Shown one piece after another: positions 1 through 7,913 of a stretch of DNA of 64,000 nucleotides (within the stretch, counting starts at the first letter, position 1; each line of letters starts with the position of its first letter). A program made the position numbers and the translations under genes. The notes beneath the pieces are model-generated. The model was not told the origin of the DNA. It saw only the letters and a list, made by a program, of their open reading frames with translations, and did not search any database. Source of the DNA: Neoroseomonas marina (GTDB taxonomy: Bacteria; Pseudomonadota; Alphaproteobacteria; Acetobacterales; Acetobacteraceae); assembly GCF_012927745.1 (NCBI RefSeq), contig NZ_JABBKX010000001.1:682001-746000 (forward strand), read 5' to 3'.

Positions 1-939
1 GGGCTGTGGCTCGCCTCGCTGGGCGAAGGCTGGTCGCTGCTCGCGGGGATCGGGCTTGGCGTCGGGCTGTTCGGCAACGGGGCGCTGTTCGCGCCGATGG
101 TCGCCTATGTCTCCCTGTGGTTCGACCGCCGGCGCGGCACCGCGCTCGCGCTCGTCTCCTCGGGGCAATATGTCGCGGGCTTCCTCTGGCCGTCGGTCTT
201 CGAGCGCACCATCGCCGCCTTCGGCTGGCAGGCGACGATGCGGACCTACGGCACCATCGCGGCGGCGGTGATCGTCGCGCTCGGCGCGACCGTCATCGCG
301 CCGGCGCCGGTGCCCACGGGCGGGCCGTCGCTGCGCCTGGCGGGCAGCGAGCGACGCGTGCTCGGCATGCGGCCGAATGCGGCGCTCGCCCTGCTCTCGG
401 CCTGTTCCTTCCTGTGCTGCATCCCGATGGCGATGCCCGCGGCGCATCTCGTGGCCTTCTGCGGGGATCTCGGCATCGCGGCATCGCGTGGGGCGGCGAT
501 GCTGTCGGTGCTGCTGCTCGCGGCCTTCCTGTCGCGGCAGTTCTGGGGCTGGCTGTCGGACCGGATCGGCGGGCTGTGGACGGTGATGGCGGGGTCGGCG
601 GCGCAGGTCGTGGGGATGCTCGGCTTCCTCGCGACGCAGGACGAGGCCGGGCTGTTCTTCGTCGCCGCGGCCTACGGACTCGGCTTCGGCGGCATCATCC
701 CCGCCTACGTCCTGGCGGTGCGGCAGTACTTCCCCGCCGCGGAGGCCGCGTGGCGGGTGCCGGCGCTGCTCTTCGTCAGCGCCTCGGGCATGGGGGCCGG
801 CGCCTGGCTCGCCGGGACCATCTACGACCGCGTCGGCTATTACGCGGCCGCGTGGTGGGTCGGCATCGCGGCCAACCTGGTGCAGCTCGCGCTGGTCGGC
901 CTCCTGCTCAGCCGCCAGCGCCGCTATGCCCCGGCCTAG
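1..939 (+). CDS. MFS transporter, 5'-truncated by window edge
   Basis: This is the C-terminal 312 residues of a major facilitator superfamily carrier. The reading frame is open from base 1, so the start lies outside the window. Repeated hydrophobic segments of about 20 residues alternate with short basic loops, including WFDRRRGTALA near residue 38 and a WGWLSDRIGG loop near residue 182, which is the MFS loop 2-3 type motif at the start of the second half. The overall look is that of the oxalate/formate-antiporter-like MFS group, but the substrate cannot be read from the sequence. The stop codon at 937-939 abuts the convergent cydB stop at 940-942. The family is clear; the substrate is unknown. 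Confidence 0.85.
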   Translation, partial: GLWLASLGEGWSLLAGIGLGVGLFGNGALFAPMVAYVSLWFDRRRGTALALVSSGQYVAGFLWPSVFERTIAAFGWQATMRTYGTIAAAVIVALGATVIAPAPVPTGGPSLRLAGSERRVLGMRPNAALALLSACSFLCCIPMAMPAAHLVAFCGDLGIAASRGAAMLSVLLLAAFLSRQFWGWLSDRIGGLWTVMAGSAAQVVGMLGFLATQDEAGLFFVAAAYGLGFGGIIPAYVLAVRQYFPAAEAAWRVPALLFVSASGMGAGAWLAGTIYDRVGYYAAAWWVGIAANLVQLALVGLLLSRQRRYAPA

Positions 940-1953
940 CTAGTAGTAGGTCAGGTCGCGCGCCTTGCCGCCGAAGACGCGCCACGCGAGCACCGTGTAG
1001 GCGAGGATCACGGGCAACACGAACAGCGCCCCGGCGAGGATGATCGACAGGCTCTCCGGCGCGCTCGCCGCCTGCCAGATGGTCAGCCGGTCCGGCACCA
1101 CGAAGGGGAAGAAGGACCAGGCGAGGCCGGCGAAGAACAGCGCGAAGAGCGCGACCGCGCCCCAGAAAGGCAGGCGCCGCAGTGCGTCGTCCGGCAGCGG
1201 CATGTGCTTCAGCAGGCTCGCGATGCCGAGGAGCAATGCCGCCGTGGCGACCGGCAGCGGCGCGAGCAGCAGCATGTCCGGCAGGGCGAACCAGCGTTCG
1301 AAGATGCGCGTGCTGACGAGCGGCGTCACCGCCGAGACGAGCAGGATGCCGAGCCCCATCGGCCAGATCGCCTGCCGTGCCCAGCCGATCGCGCGGCGCT
1401 GCAGGTCGCCTTCCGTGCGCCAGACCAGCCAGGCCGCGCCGATGAACGCATAGGCGATGGCGAGACCGCCCGCGGCCATGGCGGCGAAGGCGAGCGCGGC
1501 CGGTCCTTCCGCGAAGCCCAGGATGTAGCGGCCGAGCATCCAGCCCTGCGACAGCGCGGCGAGCAGCGAGCCGGCGACGAAGGCGTGGTCCCAGCGGCGC
1601 TTTTCCTTCAGGTCGCCGGCCTTGGCGCGGAACTCGAAGGCCACGCCACGCAGGATCAGCCCGGCGAGCATCAGCGCCACCGCCAGGTACAGCTGCGTCA
1701 GGATCAGCCCATGCGCCATGGGGAAGGCGACCAGGAGCAGCCCGATCCCCAGGACAAGCCAGGTCTCGTTCGCGTCCCAGAAGGGCCCGATCGCGGCGAT
1801 CATGCGATCGCGCTCGGCTTCCCCGTCCGCGCGCGGCAGCAACAGGCCGACGCCGAGGTCGAACCCGTCCAGCACCACGTAGAGCAGGATGCTGAGCGCC
1901 ATCAGCGCCGCGAAGACGACAGGCAGCCATTCGGCGGGAATGAACGGGGTCAT
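940..1953 (-). CDS. cydB: cytochrome bd-type quinol oxidase subunit II
   Basis: A 337-residue membrane protein of the CydB family, which pairs with CydA in the inner membrane to oxidise quinol and reduce oxygen to water. The N-terminus carries the family hallmark LDGFDLGVG near residue 30 and GPFWDANETWLV near residue 57. About eight hydrophobic segments follow. The length is close to CydB of the cyanide-insensitive (Cio) branch and shorter than the 379 residues of E. coli. Its ATG overlaps the cydA stop in an ATGA, so translation is likely coupled. No small CydX-like ORF was seen downstream, because the gene runs directly into the convergent MFS gene. Family assignment is firm. Confidence 0.96.
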   Translation of the reverse strand: MTPFIPAEWLPVVFAALMALSILLYVVLDGFDLGVGLLLPRADGEAERDRMIAAIGPFWDANETWLVLGIGLLLVAFPMAHGLILTQLYLAVALMLAGLILRGVAFEFRAKAGDLKEKRRWDHAFVAGSLLAALSQGWMLGRYILGFAEGPAALAFAAMAAGGLAIAYAFIGAAWLVWRTEGDLQRRAIGWARQAIWPMGLGILLVSAVTPLVSTRIFERWFALPDMLLLAPLPVATAALLLGIASLLKHMPLPDDALRRLPFWGAVALFALFFAGLAWSFFPFVVPDRLTIWQAASAPESLSIILAGALFVLPVILAYTVLAWRVFGGKARDLTYY

Positions 1954-3296
1954 GGCGTGGCCACCTTCGAGACCGGCATGGCGGTGCCGGGTACCGCTTC
2001 CACGATCCGCCCCCGCGACGCCAGGCGGAAGACCGTGACGACATAGGCCGTCAGGAGAAGCGCATAGATCGTGAGGTACATGACGAGCGTCGCCCCGATA
2101 TTGCCGGCCGGCACGGGTCCGGCGGCCTGGGCCGTCGTCAGCACGCCGGTCACCAGCCAGGGCTGACGGCCGATCTCGGTCACGTACCAGCCCGCAAGCG
2201 TGGCGACCCAGCCGGAGAAGGTCATGCCGACCAGCCCCCACAGGACGAGCCGCGGCAGCGCGCCCCGGCGCCAGAGCAGCACGGCCGACAGCAGGCCGAG
2301 GCCGATCATCAGCACGCCGATGCCGACCATGGTGCGGAAGGCGAAGAAGACGGGCGCCACCGGCGGATGCCGGCCGACGAAGTCGTCGAGGCCCGGGACC
2401 ACGCCATCCGGCGAATGGCGCAGGATCAGGCTGGCACCGTAGGGGATCGCGACCTCGAAGCGGTTCTCGCGGGCCGCCTCGTCCGGCAGGGCGAAGAGCA
2501 CCAGGGGGACGCCGCCCCGCGTCTGCCAGTTGGCCTCGATGGCCGCGACCTTGGCCGGCTGGTGCTCGAGCGTGTTGAGTCCGTGCTGGTCGCCGATGAA
2601 CAGCTGCGCCGGCGCGAGGACGGCGGCCATCACCACGCCGGTGCGCAGCGTCGCGGCGACCGCGGGCGCGCGGTCCCCTCGCAGCCAGCGCCAGGCGGAC
2701 AGGCCCGCCAGAAGAAACGCGACCGTCAGCGCCGAGGCGGTCAGCATGTGCGCCAGGCGATAGGGAAAGGACGGATTGAAGACGATCGCCCACCAATCGG
2801 TGGCATGGGCGATGCCGTCGCGCATCTCGAAACCCTGGGGCGTCTGCATCCAGGAATTCAGCGCGAGGATCCAGAAGGCACTCATCGTCGTGCCGAAGGC
2901 GACGAGCACGGTCGCGCCGGTGTGGACCCAGCCGGGCACGCGGCGGAAGCCGAACAGCATGATCGAGAGGAAGGTCGCCTCGAGGAAGAAGGCGGTCAGC
3001 ACCTCATAGGCCAGCAGCGGCCCGGCGATGTTGCCGACGCGCTCCATGTAGCCTGGCCAGTTGGTGCCGAACTGGAAGGACATGGTGATGCCGGAGACGA
3101 CGCCCATCGCGAAGGACAGGGCGAAGACCTTCACCCAGAAGCGATAGGCGTCCATCCACTTGTCGTCGGCCGTCGCGTTGAAGCGCAGCTTGAAGAACAG
3201 CAGGACCCAGCCGAGCGCGATGGTGATGGTGGGGAACAGGATGTGGAAGGAGATGTTGGCCGCGAACTGGATGCGGGCGAGGATGAGCGCGTCCAT
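1950..3296 (-). CDS. cydA: cytochrome bd-type quinol oxidase subunit I (short Q-loop)
   Basis: A 448-residue CydA family protein that carries the three haems and the quinol site of a bd-type terminal oxidase. His18 in ISFHILFP matches the haem d/b595 region ligand of E. coli (His19). Glu98 and Glu106 match the conserved proton-path glutamates Glu99 and Glu107. The GWYVTEIGRQPW motif lies in the second half. The protein is about 75 residues shorter than E. coli CydA, as expected for the short Q-loop, Cio-like branch often linked to low cyanide sensitivity; that property is inferred. It begins 3 nt after the gbsR-like stop and overlaps cydB by 4 nt, so the three genes form one operon. Confidence 0.96.
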   Translation of the reverse strand: MDALILARIQFAANISFHILFPTITIALGWVLLFFKLRFNATADDKWMDAYRFWVKVFALSFAMGVVSGITMSFQFGTNWPGYMERVGNIAGPLLAYEVLTAFFLEATFLSIMLFGFRRVPGWVHTGATVLVAFGTTMSAFWILALNSWMQTPQGFEMRDGIAHATDWWAIVFNPSFPYRLAHMLTASALTVAFLLAGLSAWRWLRGDRAPAVAATLRTGVVMAAVLAPAQLFIGDQHGLNTLEHQPAKVAAIEANWQTRGGVPLVLFALPDEAARENRFEVAIPYGASLILRHSPDGVVPGLDDFVGRHPPVAPVFFAFRTMVGIGVLMIGLGLLSAVLLWRRGALPRLVLWGLVGMTFSGWVATLAGWYVTEIGRQPWLVTGVLTTAQAAGPVPAGNIGATLVMYLTIYALLLTAYVVTVFRLASRGRIVEAVPGTAMPVSKVATP

Positions 3297-3299
3297 GGG

Positions 3300-3863
3300 T
3301 CAGGCCTCCTTCCTGCCGCGCACGAGGCCGACGACCTTGTCCTTGGCCTCGAGCAGACGGGTCACCTTAGCGCCAAGGGCGAGGAGCGCGGCGAGGCGTT
3401 CGGTCTCGAGCCGTTTCACGTCTTCGTACCAGGTGGTCAGGCGCTCGATCAGGCCGTGCATCTCGGCCAAGCGGGCCTGGGCGTGCTTCTCCTCCTCGCT
3501 GCCCGGGGTCTGCATCAGCAGTTCGCGCAGGACGGACAGCGTCGGATCGACCTCGCGCTTCTTCCGCTCCTCGGCCAGCACGCGCAGGATCTGCCAGACG
3601 TCGTCGGGCGTGGTGAAATGGTCGCGCCGGTCGTTCGGGATGTGCTTCAGCAGCACGAGGTTCCACGTCTGCAGCTCGCGCAGCCCCATGGAGACGTTGG
3701 ACCGCGAGACGCCCAGCGCCTCCACGATGTCGTCGGCGCAGAGCGGGCGGGGCGAGACGTAGAGCAGCGCGTAGATCTGCCCGACGGTGCGGTTGATGCC
3801 CCAGCGAGACCCCATTTCCCCGAAGTGGAGCACGAAGGACTGGATCAGAGGCGGGAGGTTCAT
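3300..3863 (-). CDS. GbsR/MarR family transcriptional regulator of the cyd operon
   Basis: A 187-residue DNA-binding protein of the GbsR/MarR type. Residues about 20-90 form a winged helix: RPLCADDIVEALGVSRSNVS is the helix-turn-helix, followed by GLRELQTWNLVLLKH and a wing with NDRRDHF. The C-terminal half is helical and charged and probably dimerises. It is the first gene of the operon with cydA and cydB (3 nt spacing), so it probably senses a cue related to oxidase use and regulates its own operon. A perfect 8-bp inverted repeat sits 11 bp upstream of its start codon and is the natural candidate operator. GbsR proteins elsewhere control osmoprotectant genes; nothing here supports that role. 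Confidence 0.88.
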   Translation of the reverse strand: MNLPPLIQSFVLHFGEMGSRWGINRTVGQIYALLYVSPRPLCADDIVEALGVSRSNVSMGLRELQTWNLVLLKHIPNDRRDHFTTPDDVWQILRVLAEERKKREVDPTLSVLRELLMQTPGSEEEKHAQARLAEMHGLIERLTTWYEDVKRLETERLAALLALGAKVTRLLEAKDKVVGLVRGRKEA

Positions 3864-3874
3864 GGCTGACCGTG

Positions 3875-3894
3875 ATTTCAGAATTTTCTGAAAT
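3875..3894 (-). promoter_or_regulatory. palindromic operator candidate upstream of gbsR-cydAB
   Basis: An inverted repeat with perfect 8-bp arms, ATTTCAGA and TCTGAAAT, separated by ATTT. It lies just upstream of the GbsR/MarR-like regulator start. It is AT-rich in an otherwise very GC-rich region. Self-binding by the adjacent regulator is inferred from position and symmetry. Confidence 0.7.
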
Positions 3895-3906
3895 CTATGT
3901 CAGACT

Positions 3907-3920
3907 TTGATCCAGATCAA
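3907..3920 (-). promoter_or_regulatory. FNR/FixK-type box
   Basis: TTGATCCAGATCAA is a perfect match to the FNR-family consensus TTGAT-N4-ATCAA. Its centre is about 50 bp upstream of the regulator start codon and 24 bp beyond the centre of the 3875-3894 palindrome. This placement fits an activator site for low-oxygen induction of the bd oxidase. The transcription start has not been mapped, so activation rather than repression is inferred. Confidence 0.75.
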
Positions 3921-3957
3921 CCCTCTGCGGAGGTCACGAAGCCGGCAGACCGGCGTG

Positions 3958-3999
3958 AAAAAGGCCGGCGACCCGCGCAGGGCGGGTGCCGGCCTCCTT
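3958..3999 (-). terminator. rho-independent terminator of the peroxiredoxin gene
   Basis: On the minus strand a GC-rich hairpin (arms around 3962-3976 and 3982-3995, one bulged base) is followed by a run of five T (plus-strand A at 3958-3962). It lies about 30 bp past the peroxiredoxin stop codon. Confidence 0.75.
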
Positions 4000-4031
4000 C
4001 GCTGCGCCCGGATGACGGGCGCCGGATGGCC

Positions 4032-4514
4032 TCAGAGCGCGGCGAGGACCGCCTGACCGCTGGACACCTCAAAGGCGCCAGGCGCCTCGATGGCGATATG
4101 GGTCACCTGGCCGTCCTTCGCGACCAGCGCGAAGCGCTGGCAGCGGACGCCGAGGCCGCGCGCCGTCAGGTCGAATTCGAGGCCCATCGCCTTCGTGAAG
4201 ACGGCCGAGCCGTCGGCCAGCATCGCCACCTGGTCGGTGATGCCCTGGTCCTTCGCCCAGGCGCCCATCACGAAGGCGTCGTTCACCGACATGCAGGCGA
4301 TGGCGTCGACGCCCTTCGCCTTCAGCGCCGCGGCGTTGTCGATGAAGGACGGCAGGTGCTTGGCCGAGCAGGTCGGGGTGAAGGCGCCCGGCACGCCGAA
4401 CAGCGCGACGGTGCGGCCCTTGAAGAATTCGCCGGTGTCGACCTCCTTGGGCCCTTCGGCCGTGGCCTGCATCACCTTCACGGCCGGAATGGCGTCGCCA
4501 ACACTGATCGGCAT
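4032..4514 (-). CDS. peroxiredoxin, Prx5-like
   Basis: A 160-residue cytosolic thiol peroxidase that reduces hydrogen peroxide and organic hydroperoxides. The Prx signature PGAFTPTCS is at residues 42-50, with Cys49 as the peroxidatic cysteine. Length and the MPISVGDAIP start fit the Prx5 (PRX5-like/redoxin) class, which draws electrons from glutathione/glutaredoxin or thioredoxin. Other cysteines lie near residues 74 and 124, but a resolving role cannot be assigned. The gene stands alone, divergent from yqgE, with its own terminator. No OxyR gene or obvious OxyR site is next to it. Confidence 0.93.
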   Translation of the reverse strand: MPISVGDAIPAVKVMQATAEGPKEVDTGEFFKGRTVALFGVPGAFTPTCSAKHLPSFIDNAAALKAKGVDAIACMSVNDAFVMGAWAKDQGITDQVAMLADGSAVFTKAMGLEFDLTARGLGVRCQRFALVAKDGQVTHIAIEAPGAFEVSSGQAVLAAL

Positions 4515-4611
4515 GTCGTCCTCCTCGTTGCTCCGGCGTCATAGCGCGGGGCGGAGGGACTGTCATCGGGGGTGGCGCGCCTTGCGGCGGGACGCGGGCT
4601 GCGCCACCTAG

Positions 4612-5208
4612 ATGGACATGGCCACGTCCACCCCCTCCACGCCCGATGCCGCCGACGGCTACCTGTCCGGGCACCTGTTGATCGCCATGCCCGGGATGCA
4701 GGATCCGCGCTTCGACCACACCGTGGTCTGCCTGTGCGCGCATTCCTCGGATGGCGCGATGGGATTGATCGTGAACCGCCCGCTCGGCGGGATGGAGTTC
4801 GACGACCTGCTGCGCCAGTTGAAGGTGGAACCGGTGCCGCCGCAACGGCGGATCCGCATGCTGTCCGGCGGCCCCGTCGAAGGCGGCCGCGGCTTCGTTC
4901 TCCACAGCGACGACTGGACCGCCGACGGCAGCCTGAACGTGATGCCGGGCCTCGCCCTGACCGCGAGCGTCGACATCCTGAAGGCGATCGCCGGCGGCGG
5001 CGGGCCGAAGGATTGCGTGCTCGCCCTCGGCTACGCGGGCTGGGCGCCGGGACAACTCGAAGACGAGATCCAGCGCAACGCCTGGCTCAGCGTGCCGGCG
5101 GATGGCGGCATCGTGTTCCGCAATGACACGACCGGCACCTGGGAAGCAGCGCTGGCGAAGCTGCGGGTCGACCCAGCCCTGTTGTCCGGCGCCGCCGGCC
5201 ACGCCTGA
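4612..5208 (+). CDS. YqgE/AlgH family protein
   Basis: A 198-residue protein of the YqgE/AlgH (UPF0301) family, whose molecular role is not firmly established. Family motifs seen are LIAMPGMQDPRFDHTVV near residue 23, GAMGLIVNRPL near residue 48, and the GGPV(E) turn near residue 87. A C-terminal GYAGWAPGQLEDEI segment is also typical. The ATG at 4612 is chosen, but the second ATG at 4618 is equally possible because the first 15 residues are not conserved in type. The next gene follows after 11 nt, suggesting co-transcription. Confidence 0.9.
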   Translation: MDMATSTPSTPDAADGYLSGHLLIAMPGMQDPRFDHTVVCLCAHSSDGAMGLIVNRPLGGMEFDDLLRQLKVEPVPPQRRIRMLSGGPVEGGRGFVLHSDDWTADGSLNVMPGLALTASVDILKAIAGGGGPKDCVLALGYAGWAPGQLEDEIQRNAWLSVPADGGIVFRNDTTGTWEAALAKLRVDPALLSGAAGHA

Positions 5209-5219
5209 AGGATTCGACG

Positions 5220-5561
5220 ATGCAGATGTCCGCCATTCCGTTCGACACCACCGACTGGTCGCAGGTGGCGCCCACCCGCCATGCCGGCGAGGCCGGCGAA
5301 GCGCTTTGGCGCACCCGCCATGTCGGGCCGGAAGGCAACCAGATCCGCGTGCGGATGGTCGAGTATTCGGCGGGCTATGTCTCGGATCACTGGTGCCAGA
5401 AGGGCCATGTGCTGCTGGTGCTGGAAGGCGAGCTCGAGACCACGCTGGCGGACGGACGCGTCTTCACGCTGAAGCCCGGCATGTCCTACCAGGTGGCCGA
5501 CGGCGCCGAGCCGCACCGGTCGCGCACGCCCAAGGGCGCGAAGCTCTTCATCGTCGACTGA
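5220..5561 (+). CDS. small cupin-fold protein (DHCW-motif type)
   Basis: A 113-residue single-domain cupin. The barrel region spans residues about 40-110 and includes SDHWCQKGHVLLVLEGEL, where His and the following GH occupy the first cupin motif. The second motif around LKPGMSYQVADGAEPH carries a further His. It resembles the small family named for a DHCW motif, here read as DHWC. Metal binding is likely; the substrate is unknown. It starts 11 nt after yqgE on the same strand. Confidence 0.8.
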   Translation: MQMSAIPFDTTDWSQVAPTRHAGEAGEALWRTRHVGPEGNQIRVRMVEYSAGYVSDHWCQKGHVLLVLEGELETTLADGRVFTLKPGMSYQVADGAEPHRSRTPKGAKLFIVD

Positions 5562-5625
5562 CCGGCCCGGGCGCGAGGGGCCGGGAAACCAGGCCTCTCC
5601 GCTCGCGCCGCGCGTCCGGCCGCCA

Positions 5626-5997
5626 CTACTGGCGGGCGCTCTCGCGCGTCACGCCGGCGCCCCAGGCAAAGCCGATGACGGCCCCCTTCATGAACGGCAA
5701 GGTCGCGATGCTGACAACCGCGATCAGCGGCAGCCAGATCGCGAACTGCACCCAGAGCGCGGGCGCCCAGGCGCGGTCGGACCAGAACATGAAGGGCAGC
5801 AGCAGGTGCCCGACCAGGAACAGCGTCAGGTAGGGCGGCGCGTCATCCGCCGGATAGATGCGGTTGTCGGCACCACAGGATGCGCAGCAGGGCGCGACCT
5901 TGAGATATCCGGCGAACAAGGGGCCTTCCCCGCATTGCGGGCAGCGAAGCCGCAGGCCACGGCGAACGCCTTCGGCAATCCTGGATGATCCGGCCAT
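5626..5997 (-). CDS. DUF983 family membrane protein
   Basis: A 123-residue protein of the DUF983 family. The N-terminal part has a zinc-ribbon-like pair of CxxC motifs, CPQCGEGPLF and CCASCGAD, followed by two hydrophobic segments (about residues 58-75 and 80-105) that should span the inner membrane. The start at 5997 (MAGSS) is chosen; an upstream ATG in frame would overlap the divergent promoter region and adds an unlikely leader. DUF983 genes often neighbour cytochrome oxidase assembly genes, but here the neighbours are a cupin and a MocR regulator. The function is unknown. Confidence 0.85.
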   Translation of the reverse strand: MAGSSRIAEGVRRGLRLRCPQCGEGPLFAGYLKVAPCCASCGADNRIYPADDAPPYLTLFLVGHLLLPFMFWSDRAWAPALWVQFAIWLPLIAVVSIATLPFMKGAVIGFAWGAGVTRESARQ

Positions 5998-6113
5998 GCG
6001 GCCCTCCGCTGGGCGCGCCGGGCACGGCGCCGTTGCCAAACAATCTGGATATTGATACATACAATTTGCCCGGTATCGGATCATTTATACGGATTGCATG
6101 GAGCGATTGCAAG
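5998..6113. promoter_or_regulatory. AT-rich divergent promoter region of DUF983 and MocR genes
   Basis: This 116-bp gap separates two divergent genes. The part from about 6034 to 6100 is much richer in A and T than its surroundings and has repeated ATTGATAC/GTATC-like steps. MocR regulators usually bind in such divergent regions. No clear -10/-35 pair could be fixed. Confidence 0.45.
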
Positions 6114-7508
6114 ATGGAGCGGCTTGACGCGACGCAAGGCTGGATCGCCCGCGTCGCGCGTCACGAAGGACCGATCTACCGCGCCATCGCCGAGACGATC
6201 GGCGCAGCGGTCGCCGCCGGGGAATTGCGCGACGGCGACCGCCTGCCGACGCATCGCGCGCTGGCCGATGCGCTCGGCATCGATCTGACCACGGTGACCC
6301 GCGCCTATGCCGAAGCCCGCAGGATGGGCTTGCTGCAGGCCACCGTCGGGCGCGGAAGCTTCATCCGGGCCGCGCCGGCCGTCGGCGGGCCCGGCAGCGC
6401 CGTCGACCTGTCGATGAACCTCCCGCCGCTGCCCGCCTCCCCTGCCCTGCCCGATCTTCTGCGGGACGGAATGGCGGCGATGCTCGGGGCGCCGGGCGCG
6501 GCCGAGGTGCTGACCTACCGCAGCGGCGCCGGGAGCGGCGCCGAACGCGCGGCGGGCGCGGCGTGGCTGAGCCCGGTGCTCGGCGAGGTGCCGGTGGAGC
6601 GCGTGCTGCTCTCGCCGGGCGCACAGCCGGCCCTGATGGTGGTGCTCGGGGCCCTGCTTGCGCCGGGCGAGGTCGTGCTGACGGATGCGATGACCTATCC
6701 GGGTCTGCGCGGCGCCGCCGCGCAGCTCGGCCTGCGATTGCGGGGCGTCGCCGCGGACGCCGACGGGATGCTGCCCGACGCGATCGCGGCGGCTTGCCAG
6801 GCGGAGCCTCGGCCGAAGGCGCTGTATTGCGTGCCGACGATGCACAACCCGACCGCGGCGACGATGCCTCTCACGCGGCGGGAGGCCATCGCGGCGCTGG
6901 CGCGGACCCTTGGGCTGCAGGTGATCGAGGACGATGCCTATGGGTTGCTGCCCGCGGCGCCGCTGCCGGCGATCGCGAGCCTCGCCCCCGAATGCTGCTT
7001 CCACGTGGCGACCGTGTCGAAGGTGATCTCGCCGGCCCTGCGCGTCGCCTGGATGGTGGTGCCGGATGCGCGATGGGCGGCGCGGATGGCCACGGCATTG
7101 CGGGCGACGGTACTGATGGCCTCGCCGCTGCTCGCCGGTCTGTTCACACGCTGGGTCGGAGACGGGACGGCCGCCGCGGTGCTGGGCGCGATCCGGCACG
7201 AATGCGCGGCACGCCAGCGCATTGCGCAGGAGGTGCTGGCCGGCGCGCGCTTCGCCGCGCATCCGGAGGGCATCCATCTGTGGCTGGACCTGCCGGCCGG
7301 CTGGGATCGGCTCGATTTCGCCGCGCAGTTGCGGCGGCGGGGCCTCGCGGTGGTCCCGAGCGACGCCTTCGCGGTCGGAGCCCCGGTCGCCGCGGTGCGG
7401 GTTTCCCTCGGTGCGGCCGCCGACCGCACCGCCTTGAGGGGCGCGCTCGGCGCGATCGCGGAGGAGTTGCGGTCGGATGCCGGCCCGTCCTTCGCCGACA
7501 TCGTCTAG
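6114..7508 (+). CDS. MocR/GntR family regulator with aminotransferase-like domain
   Basis: A 464-residue PLP-dependent transcription factor. Residues 18-85 form a GntR winged helix (RLPTHRALADALGIDLTTVT). The rest is a fold-type I aminotransferase domain with TVSKVISPALRVAW, where Lys303 should hold PLP, and VIEDDAYGLL just before it. MocR proteins sense amino acids, vitamins or PLP itself. The start at 6114 is chosen because the domain begins there and the upstream in-frame segment is not protein-like. It is transcribed away from the DUF983 gene, which is therefore a candidate target. The ligand is unknown. Confidence 0.9.
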   Translation: MERLDATQGWIARVARHEGPIYRAIAETIGAAVAAGELRDGDRLPTHRALADALGIDLTTVTRAYAEARRMGLLQATVGRGSFIRAAPAVGGPGSAVDLSMNLPPLPASPALPDLLRDGMAAMLGAPGAAEVLTYRSGAGSGAERAAGAAWLSPVLGEVPVERVLLSPGAQPALMVVLGALLAPGEVVLTDAMTYPGLRGAAAQLGLRLRGVAADADGMLPDAIAAACQAEPRPKALYCVPTMHNPTAATMPLTRREAIAALARTLGLQVIEDDAYGLLPAAPLPAIASLAPECCFHVATVSKVISPALRVAWMVVPDARWAARMATALRATVLMASPLLAGLFTRWVGDGTAAAVLGAIRHECAARQRIAQEVLAGARFAAHPEGIHLWLDLPAGWDRLDFAAQLRRRGLAVVPSDAFAVGAPVAAVRVSLGAAADRTALRGALGAIAEELRSDAGPSFADIV

Positions 7509-7559
7509 ACGGCGCTTCGGCCTCGCTTCATCGACGAGGCCGGCGGCGGCAGGGCCAGG

Positions 7560-7913
7560 TCAGTCGGGCAGCGTGGCTGCCACGCGCTTCGGGGCCGTCA
7601 TACGCCAGGACCGGCGGACGATGGCGCCGACTTCCTCCCAATCGACGCGCCCATCGAGCCGCAGACCGATCCAGCCCTTGGGTCCGACATAGGGCGGGCG
7701 AAAGAAGCGATGCGGCGCGGCCTCCACCAGCACCTCCTGCGCGCCGCGCGGCGCCTTGCACCACAGCGCCGGCGCGCCATCCTCCGTCGTGCGCCACATG
7801 CAGAAGATGCGGCCGCGGATGCGCCAGGTCGGCGCCTCCCACGTCTCCTGCTCAACCGCCTCGGGCAAGGCGAGGCAGATCGCGCGCAGCCGGGAGAGCG
7901 CCCGGGCGGTCAC
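7560..7913 (-). CDS. MmcQ/YjbR family protein
   Basis: A 117-residue MmcQ/YjbR-like protein with a double-wing type fold that is often listed as DNA-binding, though direct evidence is scarce. Family features are CLALPEAVEQETW near residue 13, the WRIRGRIFCMW strand, and GPKGWIGLRLDG in the C-terminal half. Translation starts at GTG (7913), overlapping the stop of the upstream HAD gene in a GTGA, so the two are coupled. It is the last gene of the pyrD operon. Function in this context is unknown. Confidence 0.85.
   Translation of the reverse strand: MTARALSRLRAICLALPEAVEQETWEAPTWRIRGRIFCMWRTTEDGAPALWCKAPRGAQEVLVEAAPHRFFRPPYVGPKGWIGLRLDGRVDWEEVGAIVRRSWRMTAPKRVAATLPD

Noticed and set aside
940..2796. 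A 618-residue minus-strand ORF that covers cydB and part of cydA
   Set aside because: The upstream part is an arginine-rich out-of-frame reading of cydA; the CydB domain starts at the ATG at 1953.
2367..3869. Long plus-strand ORF of 500 residues antisense to cydA and the regulator
   Set aside because: It is a shadow frame rich in His, Gln and Arg without domain features, typical of high-GC antisense frames.
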